Assembly: GCA_026419785.1 (NCBI GenBank)
Contig: JAODTK010001054.1
Coordinates: 1 to 64,000 of the forward strand
Length of the DNA stretch: 64,000 nt
Reading direction: 5' to 3'
DNA from: Sclerodactyla briareus
Taxonomy: Eukaryota > Echinodermata > Holothuroidea > Dendrochirotida > Sclerodactylidae
The translations under genes and the position numbers were made by a program. This document shows, one piece after another, positions 49,291-59,000 of the stretch. Positions within the stretch are counted from its first letter, which is position 1. Each line of letters opens with the position of its first letter. Below the pieces are notes generated by a model. It ran no database searches and had not been told where the DNA came from. It was given only the letters and a program-made list of their open reading frames with translations.

Positions 49291-50628
49291 ATATTATCAA
49301 TGAATCTTCCCTCAAGATCAAACTTTAATTATGACAGTCAAAGATTCTTCGTCTCCCGGTTGAGTGTGTATTTGGGGGTTATTCGTAAGACACAAACTGA
49401 TATTGCTACGGATTTGTAATTATCTTACTTTTTTGTGTCTTAATGTGGCTGACAGTGAAGCGATGAAGATAACCTCGCGAAAACAATGGCGGTGATAGAG
49501 AAGCACTACACATTCATCGGGCTCACGGAGAAAATGAGCGCCACTATGAGACTGTTAGAGGATCTGGTGCCTGACTTACTGAAGGATTGCGCGACAATAT
49601 AAGAGGGCCAGCAACAGGTAGTGGAAAGATACCACAGGATCGCTCAACGTTCAAACCGGAAATGCTAATCATCGCGCAAATACTAGCGCAACACTCGTTT
49701 AACGACGTGGAGGCGGTGCAGAAACAATGTTATCTAGAAGGCCTTATTGCGGGTGGAAGCTACCCAACAATGCAATACTCGTAGGCTCTAGAGGCGTTGG
49801 TGAAGCAGCAATCACTCATTTGATTAGCATGATCTATTGATTAGCATGATCTTTGTGATCTCATATCTGGAGGAAAAGTTTCTCTCAACACATGCGAGTT
49901 GATTTTCTTATATCACCTTTACTGACTATGCAGGTTATTGCTTCCTCATCAGATGACTGGTAGTACAGAAAATAATGAACAGTTACAGCACGTTCATCGT
50001 GTATTCTTTATTTTCTTTAATCATATATTTTGAAGTATCCGACTGACCGTAACATAAATCCTGTTTTGAACGCTCATTTAAAGGATTTAGTATTCTTATA
50101 GTAACAGGAGTCCCGATTTCAATCTGCCAAAAATTAGATTTTTTCCTGCAAAATTGATATTTTGGTATATCTAGCGCTCACAGGGTATGCCCATCGTTTA
50201 CTTGCATAAATGAATAAGTGGCAAAGTTCCTTATTTCTTTTAAGAATTTCAACCTAATCATAAAACACCTCCTGCAAAACGTCTCAGAACCCACTGATCT
50301 CAGTGAGTATAGGCCCGCAAATGTTCTAATTCCACTCTGTATTGCATGTTAGTTCCTTCTATTGATTCATGTTTTCTACAATTTTTTTACAATCCCATTT
50401 CCCTACAGGTGTCAAGCACCACTACGCTACAAAAGGAAGAAACCTCCGTCCGATAATGCTACGTCGATTCTGAAAGGGTATCTCAAATACGATTGTCAAT
50501 TGTACGAATTCATTAAAAGACGCTTCCAAGAAACTTCAGCAAAAGTTGGCGGAAGAAAAAGAGTCTCAAAAAGACCTCTTATTTCTCCCAGCTATTACAT
50601 TCAGAAACACTATGGCAGTTCAGATTAA
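42346..50628 (+). CDS. Heparan sulfate/uronyl 2-O-sulfotransferase-like gene (exons listed separately)
   Basis: Five plus-strand exons together carry the signature order of Golgi 2-O-sulfotransferases, type II membrane enzymes that move sulfate from PAPS to uronic acid residues of glycosaminoglycans. The 5'-phosphosulfate-binding VPKCGSRSL loop comes first, then PVYINLIRDPVERFISR (3'-phosphate site), then a Cys-containing segment, then EKHYTFIGLTEKM, and finally a basic C-terminal exon with LYEFIKRRF. Similarity to uronyl 2-sulfotransferase seems closest by eye. The exon coding for the catalytic-His region (normally RHVHFxxF) was not found between 42.46 and 44.37 kb. The transmembrane/stem exons are also missing, perhaps at 37.4 kb or further upstream. 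Frameshifts in several exons are each explained by single lost bases. An ATTAAA at 51095-51100 could serve as polyadenylation signal. Confidence 0.75.
42458..43180. other. Intron sequence, no recognised element
   Basis: A plus-strand 80-codon frame (42495-42737) has no known domain. A C/CCACCC run lies near 42.97 kb. The missing catalytic-His exon was looked for here and not seen. Confidence 0.4.
43188..43342. repeat. (ATGT)n microsatellite
   Basis: About 155 bp of ATGT units with GTAG and GGATGT variants, directly followed by AACAAGATAACTCAAGCC, the dispersed repeat core discussed in the findings. Confidence 0.95.
43560..43960 (+). mobile_element. LINE reverse transcriptase fragment
   Basis: Across frames the plus strand reads TWPDVTSGVPKG, LLFLRAYVIDPDDSVQSRF and KISVDDTE. 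These correspond to the RT landmarks VTSGVPQGSVLGPLLF, YINDLPDSV and the ADD box (here VDD). This is the palm domain of a CR1/L2/Jockey-type element. Frameshifts and stops make it a dead 5'-truncated copy in an intron of the sulfotransferase gene. Confidence 0.72.
44375..44495 (+). CDS. Sulfotransferase exon with RDPVERFISR (3'-PB) motif
   Basis: Reads DPVYIN, then (after restoring two single C bases) LIRDPVERFISR, then HFARNVQGWNPPNPDVL, to a strong donor AAAAAG|GTAAGCC in phase 2. RDPxxRxxS is the 3'-phosphate-binding signature of PAPS-dependent sulfotransferases. No clean acceptor AG is visible in the pyrimidine tract TTGTTCTCTTTTCCG. A lost base in the acceptor is possible, so the start is approximate. 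Confidence 0.75.
44521..44645. repeat. (AT)n microsatellite
   Basis: About 125 bp of AT dinucleotides, lying in the short intron between two sulfotransferase exons. Confidence 0.95.
44682..44789 (+). CDS. Sulfotransferase exon, Cys-containing segment
   Basis: Acceptor GGAATTTTACAG, then SCVFILRMTEMQCSHNNYVP, LVIRTMVNFGNHHPL, with possible donor CTA|GTGAGAGT. Spacing and content match the family segment ECxxxxxxxC...IPxFCGxHPxC, but the two later cysteines are not seen in this frame. Joining to the previous phase-2 donor needs one restored base. The 3' boundary is uncertain, since the frame stays open to about 44873. Confidence 0.6.
44880..46960. other. Large intron, unassigned open frames
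   Basis: A plus-strand 137-codon frame (45522-45935, with NNESYPKSVPFMTHLF) is protein-like but unrecognised. The GATAACTCAACC repeat core occurs at about 46.00 kb. Two similar GTTTCAC...GTGCG segments at about 46.07 and 46.14 kb resemble transposon termini but lack a partner. Confidence 0.4.
46972..48404. mobile_element. TIR-bounded element with GCGAA-rich ends (Harbinger-like MITE?)
   Basis: ACCACCGCCAGCGAAG followed by CGAAGCGA units begins at about 46.98 kb, and a second direct copy (CACCGCCAGCGAGCGAGG) lies at about 47.08 kb. The inverse, TCGCTTCGCTTCGCTGGCGG then TGTGTATGCACC, ends at about 48.40 kb. The interior has no transposase frame I recognise and contains a SINE-like unit. A GAAAGCACC/TTCGCGTCGCAGTGTG segment near 48.31 kb looks like an inner terminal motif. 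The superfamily is inferred only from the general appearance of such termini. Confidence 0.55.
47370..47460 (-). mobile_element. tRNA-derived SINE-like sequence
   Basis: On the minus strand, TGGCAGAGTGGTTATGGC (A-box side) leads, through a variable loop, to GGTTAGAATCCCC (B box, at about 47396-47407 in window coordinates). It is Leu/Ser-like in length but lacks clean stems. It sits inside the TIR element. Confidence 0.5.
48405..49460. other. Intron sequence
   Basis: A G/C-richer stretch lies at 48.42-48.72 kb with no recognised coding, and an AT microsatellite at 49.25-49.30 kb. An exon joining the Cys segment to the FIGLTE exon may be missing here. Confidence 0.4.
49250..49296. repeat. (AT)n microsatellite
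   Basis: About 45 bp of AT dinucleotides. Confidence 0.9.
49461..49617 (+). CDS. Sulfotransferase exon with FIGLTE motif
   Basis: After an acceptor ...GACAGTGAAG the frame reads DEDNLAKTMAVIEKHY, TFIGLTEKM, SATMRLLEDLVPDLLKD, then needs an indel to continue ARQYKRASN to the donor AACAG|GTAGTG (phase 2). The xVGLTE-xxx-LxLLExxLP segment is diagnostic of the 2-O-sulfotransferase family, where it lies about 80 residues before the C terminus. The acceptor could also be the AG four bases earlier. Confidence 0.8.
50409..50628 (+). CDS. Sulfotransferase last exon and stop
   Basis: Acceptor TTTCCCTACAG, joined in phase 2 to the previous exon. It is open for 73 codons: CQAPLRYKRKKPPSDNATS, then LKYDCQLYEFIKRRFQE, then a K/R-rich tail ending YGSSD and TAA. 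The LxYxxxLYEFIKxRF helix matches the family C terminus (compare MRYEYEFYHYVKEQF in uronyl 2-sulfotransferase). NAT is a potential N-glycosylation site. No frameshift is present. Confidence 0.82.
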
Positions 50629-52911
50629 ATAGAACTGTTCGTCGGCTAGCGGAAAGAACAATTGATTTCAGTTGATCTTTGGCATAAGTGTTGGGAAAAT
50701 GACCTCGTGTGATCCGTGTCGCTCGCAATCAAACAATCCTGGTCCGAATTCCATCGTACCAGACGTTTCCTCTATTCCTAGATGAGTAGGCAATGACTTG
50801 GTCTTCACTCATCGTTCCCCTGGAAGTAGTGTTTAGGGTTTCTGTGGGCTTTAACCATTAGAAGATTTGCTTAAATGTTGGTAATTATTCGACCATGCTC
50901 TATACAAAAGAGTGAATTAGCCTCCTAGATTTTAGGAACCGCTTCCCCTTTTAGTTATTTTAGCAGGCTAAAGTGGAAGACGCGGCGCTGATAAAATGGC
51001 GTTTAATTTTACTCATGAACAGTTATCAGGTCACCCAAAAATGCCCACCCATCGGATCAAAAACATGTTATTACTTTACTCGTTTGCCGTGTTTATTAAA
51101 AAAAAATAGGTGTCGTATCAGTGACTCATAATCAAGAACCCCGCCAGACGTACTTTCGATCTTCGGTTATGGGGGAACCGACGTCGAGTATTTGTTGGGA
51201 GGCGATATTTCCATACTAATGGTATGTAATGTGATGTCATTTGGCAGGCCGCACTGAGGCTTGTCTCTGATGTCACTATTGAAAATGCTAATTCGATATC
51301 GAAACAGATATTAGTCGTAATTATGTATCAAGTGAAACTGTTACCGTTATATCGCGACGAACGAACGAAACCGAAACGGTTTCCGTCGGAATCGTCGATT
51401 ATTCGCGGTATTGCGGGACGATAATTGCCTCTTCAAACCACCACCGGTAGTTTCTAGAAAACTCAACCTCAACAGTCGGGCAAAAATCCACCCAACTCGA
51501 TGGGCCCGTGAGTAACCCCCTTGACGAAGTTTCCATGGAAGGTCAGCTATAAACACTCAATGGTATAATCCAGAGGACATCGCCATAGGCTTATATGTTA
51601 TGATATGCCGGTTGGCTGCGTAATGCAGGTAGTTACTGCCCCATGCGAATGTCATTCCCTTTCTCTTCGTCGTTACATTGTATGAGGAGCAATGCTTTTG
51701 CCAACCTTTTCCGTTCAAGTCTCTATGTCCACTTCAAGCTGCCAGTAGAATCCATGATCTGTCTACTGCTCTCTCCCTCTTACCGTGCTCAACCATTGTT
51801 TTCTTATTCTTTATACAGTGCCATATAACATGTTCGTATACAGTTCCATATAACATGTTCGTTTTCATTGACCCTGTTTGGAAGGGGCCTGAGATTTCTA
51901 ACACCGTTATGGCGGTCAAAACTATAATATATCGTACACCGTAAGGGTGGTGGTTGATATTGATACGATGGCTATCTTATACCCTATTACTCCGCTTGGT
52001 ATATATGTTTCCTATGCTACTGGATAATTATTCACTGGTTACTGTTCGCACTATTCAGGTAATAAATACACCAGTGGGGGTGAACATTGTGGCACATTTT
52101 TTTCTTTTTTTCTTATATAGATTATTTGGATTCCGAAGATCCAAGAATACAAACAATCATGATCAAGAGCCCTATAGAATAATATGAATGTAGTCCTACT
52201 GACTGGCGAGGAACGTACACGGATATCGATCCCGTGCCAGAAACTTGGCGTCGCATTGTTCATGAGGATGGGATATGGATGGACTGCTTAAATTTCAATT
52301 GTCTCATTTAAGTAACGAAACCAAACTAGCCCACCAGGACGTCATTTCTTATTACCCCGAATAATTCTATGATAGGTAGGTCAAGGTTCGAATATTTGCT
52401 GTCGATATGTACCAATTCAGGGGAGCAATCGTCTTCACTCCAGCACACGGTCCGACCATCCTTTTTGACGCTGCATCTGTCTCGATTTGAAACTGAAGTG
52501 GAAAAAAGAAGACAGCATCATTTATAAGCCAGCAAGAATCAGCTGCTGCTTGACAAACATATGTAGTTTCTTTTCAAATGTTGAGAGCGAATTATCAGAA
52601 TGACGACCAGTGTGTTCTGAATGGCAGTGCCGTGCTTTAATTACCGTAGATTTACACGCGCGCCTCTATTGCTGTTTTTTTTTTTCTCTTTCTCTCAAAA
52701 CCGTTCTCATTGTAAAGAAGCTTATGTCATATAAAAGTGCATCCGTCGTTCCTTACCAACTTCGTGACATGTGTGTCCAAATAGAAGCACGGTGTAAATC
52801 AGGAGGTTTGAGTCTGCGTTTTCAACCAGTTCCAACGAATTTGTCGGCGGGGTCGTTCTTGGGCCGCGATTACATTGAATATGTATTATGCAGTTCGTTG
52901 GTAACAATACG
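50629..52911. other. Intergenic space between convergent genes
   Basis: This stretch separates the 3' ends of the plus-strand sulfotransferase and the minus-strand depolymerase gene. It contains ATTAAA at 51095-51100 (plus) and, on the minus strand, ATTAAA at 52636-52641, each a plausible polyadenylation hexamer. No other gene was seen. Confidence 0.45.
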
Positions 52912-53009
52912 TCAACCTGTGCGTATCCACCCAACACAGTGGCGGGTTCCGCGAATCAGTGTGTCAATAAACCGCATGGTGAGTGTTCCCATTCTTTTGT
53001 ATGTCCTTT
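52912..53009 (-). CDS. PHB depolymerase last exon and stop
   Basis: Acceptor ...TTACAACAG joins in phase 1 to the 27-nt exon, making a Glu codon. It then reads RTYKRMGTLTMRFIDTLI and a short tail (CVGWIRTG) to TGA. This matches the family's final helix (YxTKxGxQMxFIxxLI). The length of 98 nt is exactly compatible with phase 1 plus a stop. The tail beyond TLI is diverged, so an alternative end is possible. Confidence 0.6.
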
Positions 53010-56000
53010 CTGTTGTAACGAAACCGGTGAATTCAGTGTATTGTAACTCTATTGTATCCTTATAGGGATGATGCGAGGTATATGTGTCGCATGAAACCAA
53101 CGCCGAGAAAGGATCATTGTTAAAATGGGCCCGCAAACCCTTTAACTATTAACCCTAACCCCTATTAACTTTGTAATCGAATTATTTTCAAAGACATTCA
53201 GAAACCAAATTTTGCACCGTAACTCAATAGTTATTACTCATTCAAGTCTCGGTGGTATTGGCTGTGACTCTGATTTAGTGTTTGCCAGTAATATTACCGA
53301 AGCAGCAACACTCACCGTAATCAGTTCCAGTGTAATCCCCACCTGAAAAAGAACGACACGGAGCATAAGGATTTTTTAAAACCACTGAACCCGGGATAAA
53401 TTCCGGATCATAACCCTCACGATTACGATTCTGATTTGAAGCAATAGACAACCGCATCGTATTTGAAAGAAAAAAATACGACAAATCTTTCGTCTCTACT
53501 AACAGTGGGAGCAATCTACATGCATTTAGTATGCGGTGTGAATAAGTCCCCTAACATAGCTTCCGCTCATATGTTACTATTATGTCCATGTCCTTCTCCC
53601 CTGCATATTTTCATGTTACATTCACGACATGTGTCACCTGGATGCCCTCTAAGGATCTAGGTAGCTAGGTTTATTGAAGTCATAGTATTATTTGCCTATC
53701 ATTTCCCTAAATTGCGACTATGGGGAACATGACTTTTACTGTTTCCTCTAATTTTGTTTCATCAACCACGTTCAAAAAGAATGATGATGCGAGTCGGTAT
53801 TTCCATGGCTTCCCATTATATTATTGAAACTTGAATAATGAATGAAACATGGAAACAGATCGAAACCATCCGAAACTCACTGCTATTCGGGTAAAACTAT
53901 GTTTTTTTGTAATTCTTGTCGGAAAATCAGTGAACCCCTTCACTGATTTTCTGATGATGGATTGGAAGCTATGGGATTCACGACTGCATTATCTTTTTAT
54001 TGTAACAAAAGGACACATTTTACAAACGCTTGAAATTGTTCATTAATTATATGTAAAAACCGTGCATAACCAGATAACATGATCCTCTTACATTACACTT
54101 AATACGTCATTAACTTTCAGTAACTGTAACACAGATCGCGCCTGTAACCTGATGGTTTCCAGACATGGGTGCGTTTCGCGTTCATTTGCTTACTTGGATA
54201 CTCTGCTGCCTTAAATATTCTAGCTAGGAACATCAATTTTGATAGAATGGTGACCAAAAAATTTGTTGTTTTAGTTGACCGTCCTGGCGATTTCAGCTTT
54301 CCATTCCATGACTTCTTTCCTCCGTCATATATGGTCATTTTTCTTCTAATACCGGGGGCTGGATGTTGATAAATCGGAACTGTCTTGTTAGGACGATACT
54401 GTGGATAAAAAGCCCGTACTGGTTCCCCGTGTTAAGTACGTATCCCAATGTTCCGGGGTTAGGTCAAGTCAGCAAGGTGAAACAATCAAATACATTGCGA
54501 ACATTGAGATGTCCTGGAGCTTGGCTTGATATGGTTCGGTTGTAATTCAGTGTGCAGCTTTATTGTTTACTTAAAGCCTAATGGTAATATAATACAGACA
54601 ACCGAGAATATCCGAGTCGATCAAATGAAGACGATTCTAGCCTCGGTGAGTTATTTCGATTCACGCCTGGAATTTGATGATTTTATACTTCACGAATGGG
54701 GGCAAAGGCCGGCATGAACTGTTAAATGTTGCTGCGTTTGTCGCTTGATTACTGGAAAGACGGAAACTGCACATTTCCATTTCCGTTTTTTTTTTTAATC
54801 CTTCATAGTCCTGTTCGTTACATGTTTCTAAGAGTACAGGCTTTACATTGACTCTGTAGAACAAAGGATACCGCGGTCCCCGCGTTATTAGGAAAATTTG
54901 TCAATAGCAATTGTGCCTATTCGCGCACCGCGTGGTTTTTATAGCTAGATTTCGGTATGGGCCTCATTTTTATAATGCACTACAGTATAGACAACGTCAG
55001 TCATATTGACATGACCATTGGCTTTTTAACTAATTGAGCGAACCTCCCTAACACAGTCCGGAAAAATACATTGAACGAATTCCTCATATCAGCAGCTTCA
55101 CAGAAGAATATAGAAATTACTATCTTAGCTGATCAGCTCTCAGATAGTGATAAAAAGAAGATTCCATTTTCTCACCATCCCAACATCCACAGTATCTCGG
55201 AGTAGGGCCTGCCTGGTGGGTAAATTACATATAATACAGTGAGCTCTGCCACCTCGTTGGAACCGGTGTTCTCCGCGTATTCTCCACCCAGGAAATCCTG
55301 TAAATAGATCCAGAAAGAGAGTATGTCTAAGCCCTACGTGTTGTTTGATATACAATTTGAACGATTCGTGAGAGCACGCAACGTCATATATTTTTATTTT
55401 GGTTACTGTTTAGAGTACGCACTTTCCGATGGCGCGGAGTTCGAATAATTTGGTTTCATCGGGTTCGAGAGGCCACCCTGGCATACTTACTAATAACCCA
55501 CGCGGGCGCCAATTCTGGGCGATATTTCATCTTGGGGTGGCTGATTATAATAACAAGTAATCTAATCTAATCGAAGCGCCGAAAACGTTTGTCGCTGAGC
55601 TTTAAAATACATCCTAAAAATTAGACCCTTAGTTCATAAAATGACCCTTCCAAGCCCACCAAACAGTCCTGGAACATTTTCCATTCGGAGCATTCCTATA
55701 CGTTTTCTTGCGATTCATGGTTTTATTGTTGTTATTTGGGGAGTGGATATAAGAGAAACAAACACAATGTTTCGTGTTTTCGAGCGTTCGTGCACTTCGT
55801 TGACGGAAAAAAGACGTTCCGCGAAACACTGTTTTGCAAACGTACATGTTTTGGATTCGAGAAACGAATGCGAACCAAGGGGTTTGGAATGTGTGCTGTG
55901 TGCGTTTACTGCTCCGTGTCTCAATTGTTGTTTAGCTATACACAGACGACTACCATATGGTCGGCGCCCATGGAGCTAGTTCTGGTTCTTGAAGCCGGTA

Positions 56001-59000
56001 TTGCGGTTTATTTGTGTGGACTTCGTTAAGATGGATTGTCGGCATTAAAATAAATCTTGTAAAAACAAAATACTTGCACTCAGCATTTAGATAATTGAAA
56101 ATCAAATTTAATTTTTCACTCATTTTTTTTCCGTTAAAAAAAGATATGATAATAAGGTAGAAAAGTCTTGCTTCAGATTTACCTATAAAAGTAAGCCCCC
56201 CTACGATATTGTGGTCGTAACGGTCATGCAAAATTCGCCGTCGCTTGTTCGCTGAACGCTATGCAAACGACAATCCATCTCTAATTGTTGTGCTCTGCCG
56301 TGTGCGGGCATCATGCGCGGATACCGGAGAACAAGCGCGGAACAAATCCATCCAGCTTTTCTACCGTCCGTGCGCGTTCGGCGTAATCGAAATCGTGCTG
56401 CGATGCGACACTATAGCACGGTCCTGTAAAGTGGCGTTGTAAAAACCTCCCATATCATCAGCGTACAACATCGCCACACAACACTGGGGTTTAGCAATGA
56501 GTGTTGACAATCTCATACAAAGTCATCAGCAGTTTAGATAGACAGCATTGGATCATTACTCTCAGTCTTTGCCCAGCTGTGGTACCCTACCAAGCTCCCT
56601 TGAGGAAACTCGTTTCATCCCGAGGTAAGAACTCTGTTGTGCACTCGGAGAGATTTCTCTCCACCACCTGCCTGATATATATCCAACGCCGTACTCGAAG
56701 TTGGCTGGTTGAGGACACACCATCGCTAATGAGATCTGCGGCCGGCGAGGGATGCCTACGAAGCATTGTTATGAAGAGAAAATATTCTGCTGAATCTAAG
56801 GGGTGCGAATGATTTGATTTTCATTCATAGGCTTATGCCACAAAAACACATATTGTGTGTAACTTTTGTCAGATGAAATATTTTCAACCCGGAATCGTGT
56901 TCCATACCCTTCCGAGTATACTGACGTATAAACGAGACCTATGCTTTGAAGAACTGGGTAGTAGTAGTAGTAGTATAGTAGTAGTAGTAGTAGTAGTAGT
57001 AGTAGGCGCCATTAGATACCGTATAACATGTATTCCTAGGTGCGCCTAGAACAGAATTTACTTTAGTACGTCAACAAATGGAAATTCAAGGGACATAAGT
57101 CTTGTCTGACATAGCTGAATTGCAAAACGCAATCTTTCATAGTGTGGCACAGAAGGTAACCATCGTAACACCTGAATATTTCGGAATAGCTTTATTTTGA
57201 ATGTAGGTCAACTGTTGAAGAAAAACAGGCTGACGTGTAACTACAGTCAATTCATTGACTGCACCGACACACCCCCGCTCTGAAATCAGAATAAGAAAGA
57301 CAATCGAGTTGGTACATACCGCCCTTGGTTACATCCGTGCAAACTCACGTGTACCATGCAGTCTGAAAGAAATAACGGTCAGTATGTTGTAATTCAGTAA
57401 TATCTTAGAAATACAGTTTTTTTTCAGGACAGCGGTAACCATAGCTGTATATTGGCGGCGCCAGCGGGGCAGCACGTACCCCCCCCCCCTCCCGTCTTCG
57501 AGGAACCAACCATAAGAATGAGCTCAGAACAGGTGATGATTGGGTGTGCCGACCTCGTCGGTGTGTATGCGTGGGAGCGTGAACTAATGAAATACCGAGC
57601 AGGGGTTCGAATCCCAGCAGAGTCATACCAAAGACTTCAACAATGGTACCTGTACCTGTTCGGGCAGCACTGTATGGCCCGGTCGCTTGACCTTCACAGC
57701 AGGTGGGCTCTGGCAGTGTCGAGAGAACCCCCCCCCCCCCCCCCCCCCCCTCCCCCGCAAAGAGGCGCTGTTTACAGCGCATGGTCCTAACTTTCCTTTC
57801 CATTTTTTTTTTCTTCGAACCAGGAGTATCCCTGTATATGTGCGCTAGCGCGTCGACAAATTCATCAATACAAAACAAGTTTGACTTACTAGTGCTCCTG
57901 TTTTGACACTGAAGTGGCACGTAAGCAAATCCAATATCATCTAACTGGCGGAGTTGTTACTCGGATGGAATTCTTTCTGTTGAATTCTAGTAGCTACACA
58001 ATAATAGAAAAAAAGTTCGTTCGTACTTAAAAAAAAAATACATCGTCTGACTTTCCGGGTGTCAAAGACCAATGGTCATGTAATTATGCCTGGACATTTT
58101 TTAACTTTCTATTTATTACACTATGACAGCTGAACCCCCATACCGAATTCGAGCCGGTTTGAGTGTACCGATAAGGCACAATCAGCTATTGCAAAAAAAT
58201 GCTCTGTAACATCACTGGGAGAACCGCAGAATCCCCTGTAATACAAAGTCAATAAAAACATTTACTTTCGAAAATCTTATACCAAACAAACCATTAATGG
58301 GATCCGGATAAAAACCTACAAAATCGTTCACAAGATATTAAGAAATTATCTCGATGATTTCTATGTAAACACTTTTTTTGTTTCCATGTTAGCATGGTGC
58401 AACAAATAAGATTTACTGAGTAGGTTCCATGGGCAGCCTTCGTATCATGCCCCCCCCCCCCCGTGATGTCATAGATTCCTCGAATTTCTCAAAAGTATAT
58501 TGAAATGTCTCAACAAAGCAATATGCTAGAACCTTCAAATTTGGAGTGTGGGGTTTTGGTATGCCCTCTATTCACCTGTGCTAGTTTAAAGCAAATCTGT
58601 CACATGACCATTGGCCTTTAAGGAAAACACACTTGATATACAGTAGTTTTTATCATGGAGCTAATATAATAACTGGGGGCACTCGAAGAACTGTTTGTGA
58701 CCACTGACAGGGCTGTGCTATTTCATGTTAGTCCGACACTGTACACTGTAGACGTTCAGAATGTGTGACGAACGTCCGAATGGTGTTGTGAGAATCCATG
58801 GCGCAGACTGACATTGCTTTATGGTATACACTGATACAATTATGCGAACAGTTTGGAAACAACCATTGTCAGCGTTACCCTATTTAGCAAATCGAAGAAC
58901 AAAGCTAAATCATTACAGAAGCGCCGTCGTATAGTGCCAAAATAACGTAAATAATTCAGTTATGAAACTCAATCGCGGCCGGCACCCGGGTTTAATATAC

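Noticed and set aside
53143..53170. Telomere-like TTAACCCTAACCCC
   Set aside because: Only two imperfect units; not enough for an interstitial telomeric repeat.
52912..55297. Second, tandem depolymerase gene
   Set aside because: The CWDG and HGC exons at first looked like an N-terminal half repeated downstream. In this permuted family they are the normal C-terminal half, and all phases join to the upstream exons, so one gene suffices.
57405..57920. 171-codon minus-strand open frame
   Set aside because: Its first residues are the end of the depolymerase linker exon. After the donor it runs through poly-C/G intron sequence and a SINE, so it is not one protein.
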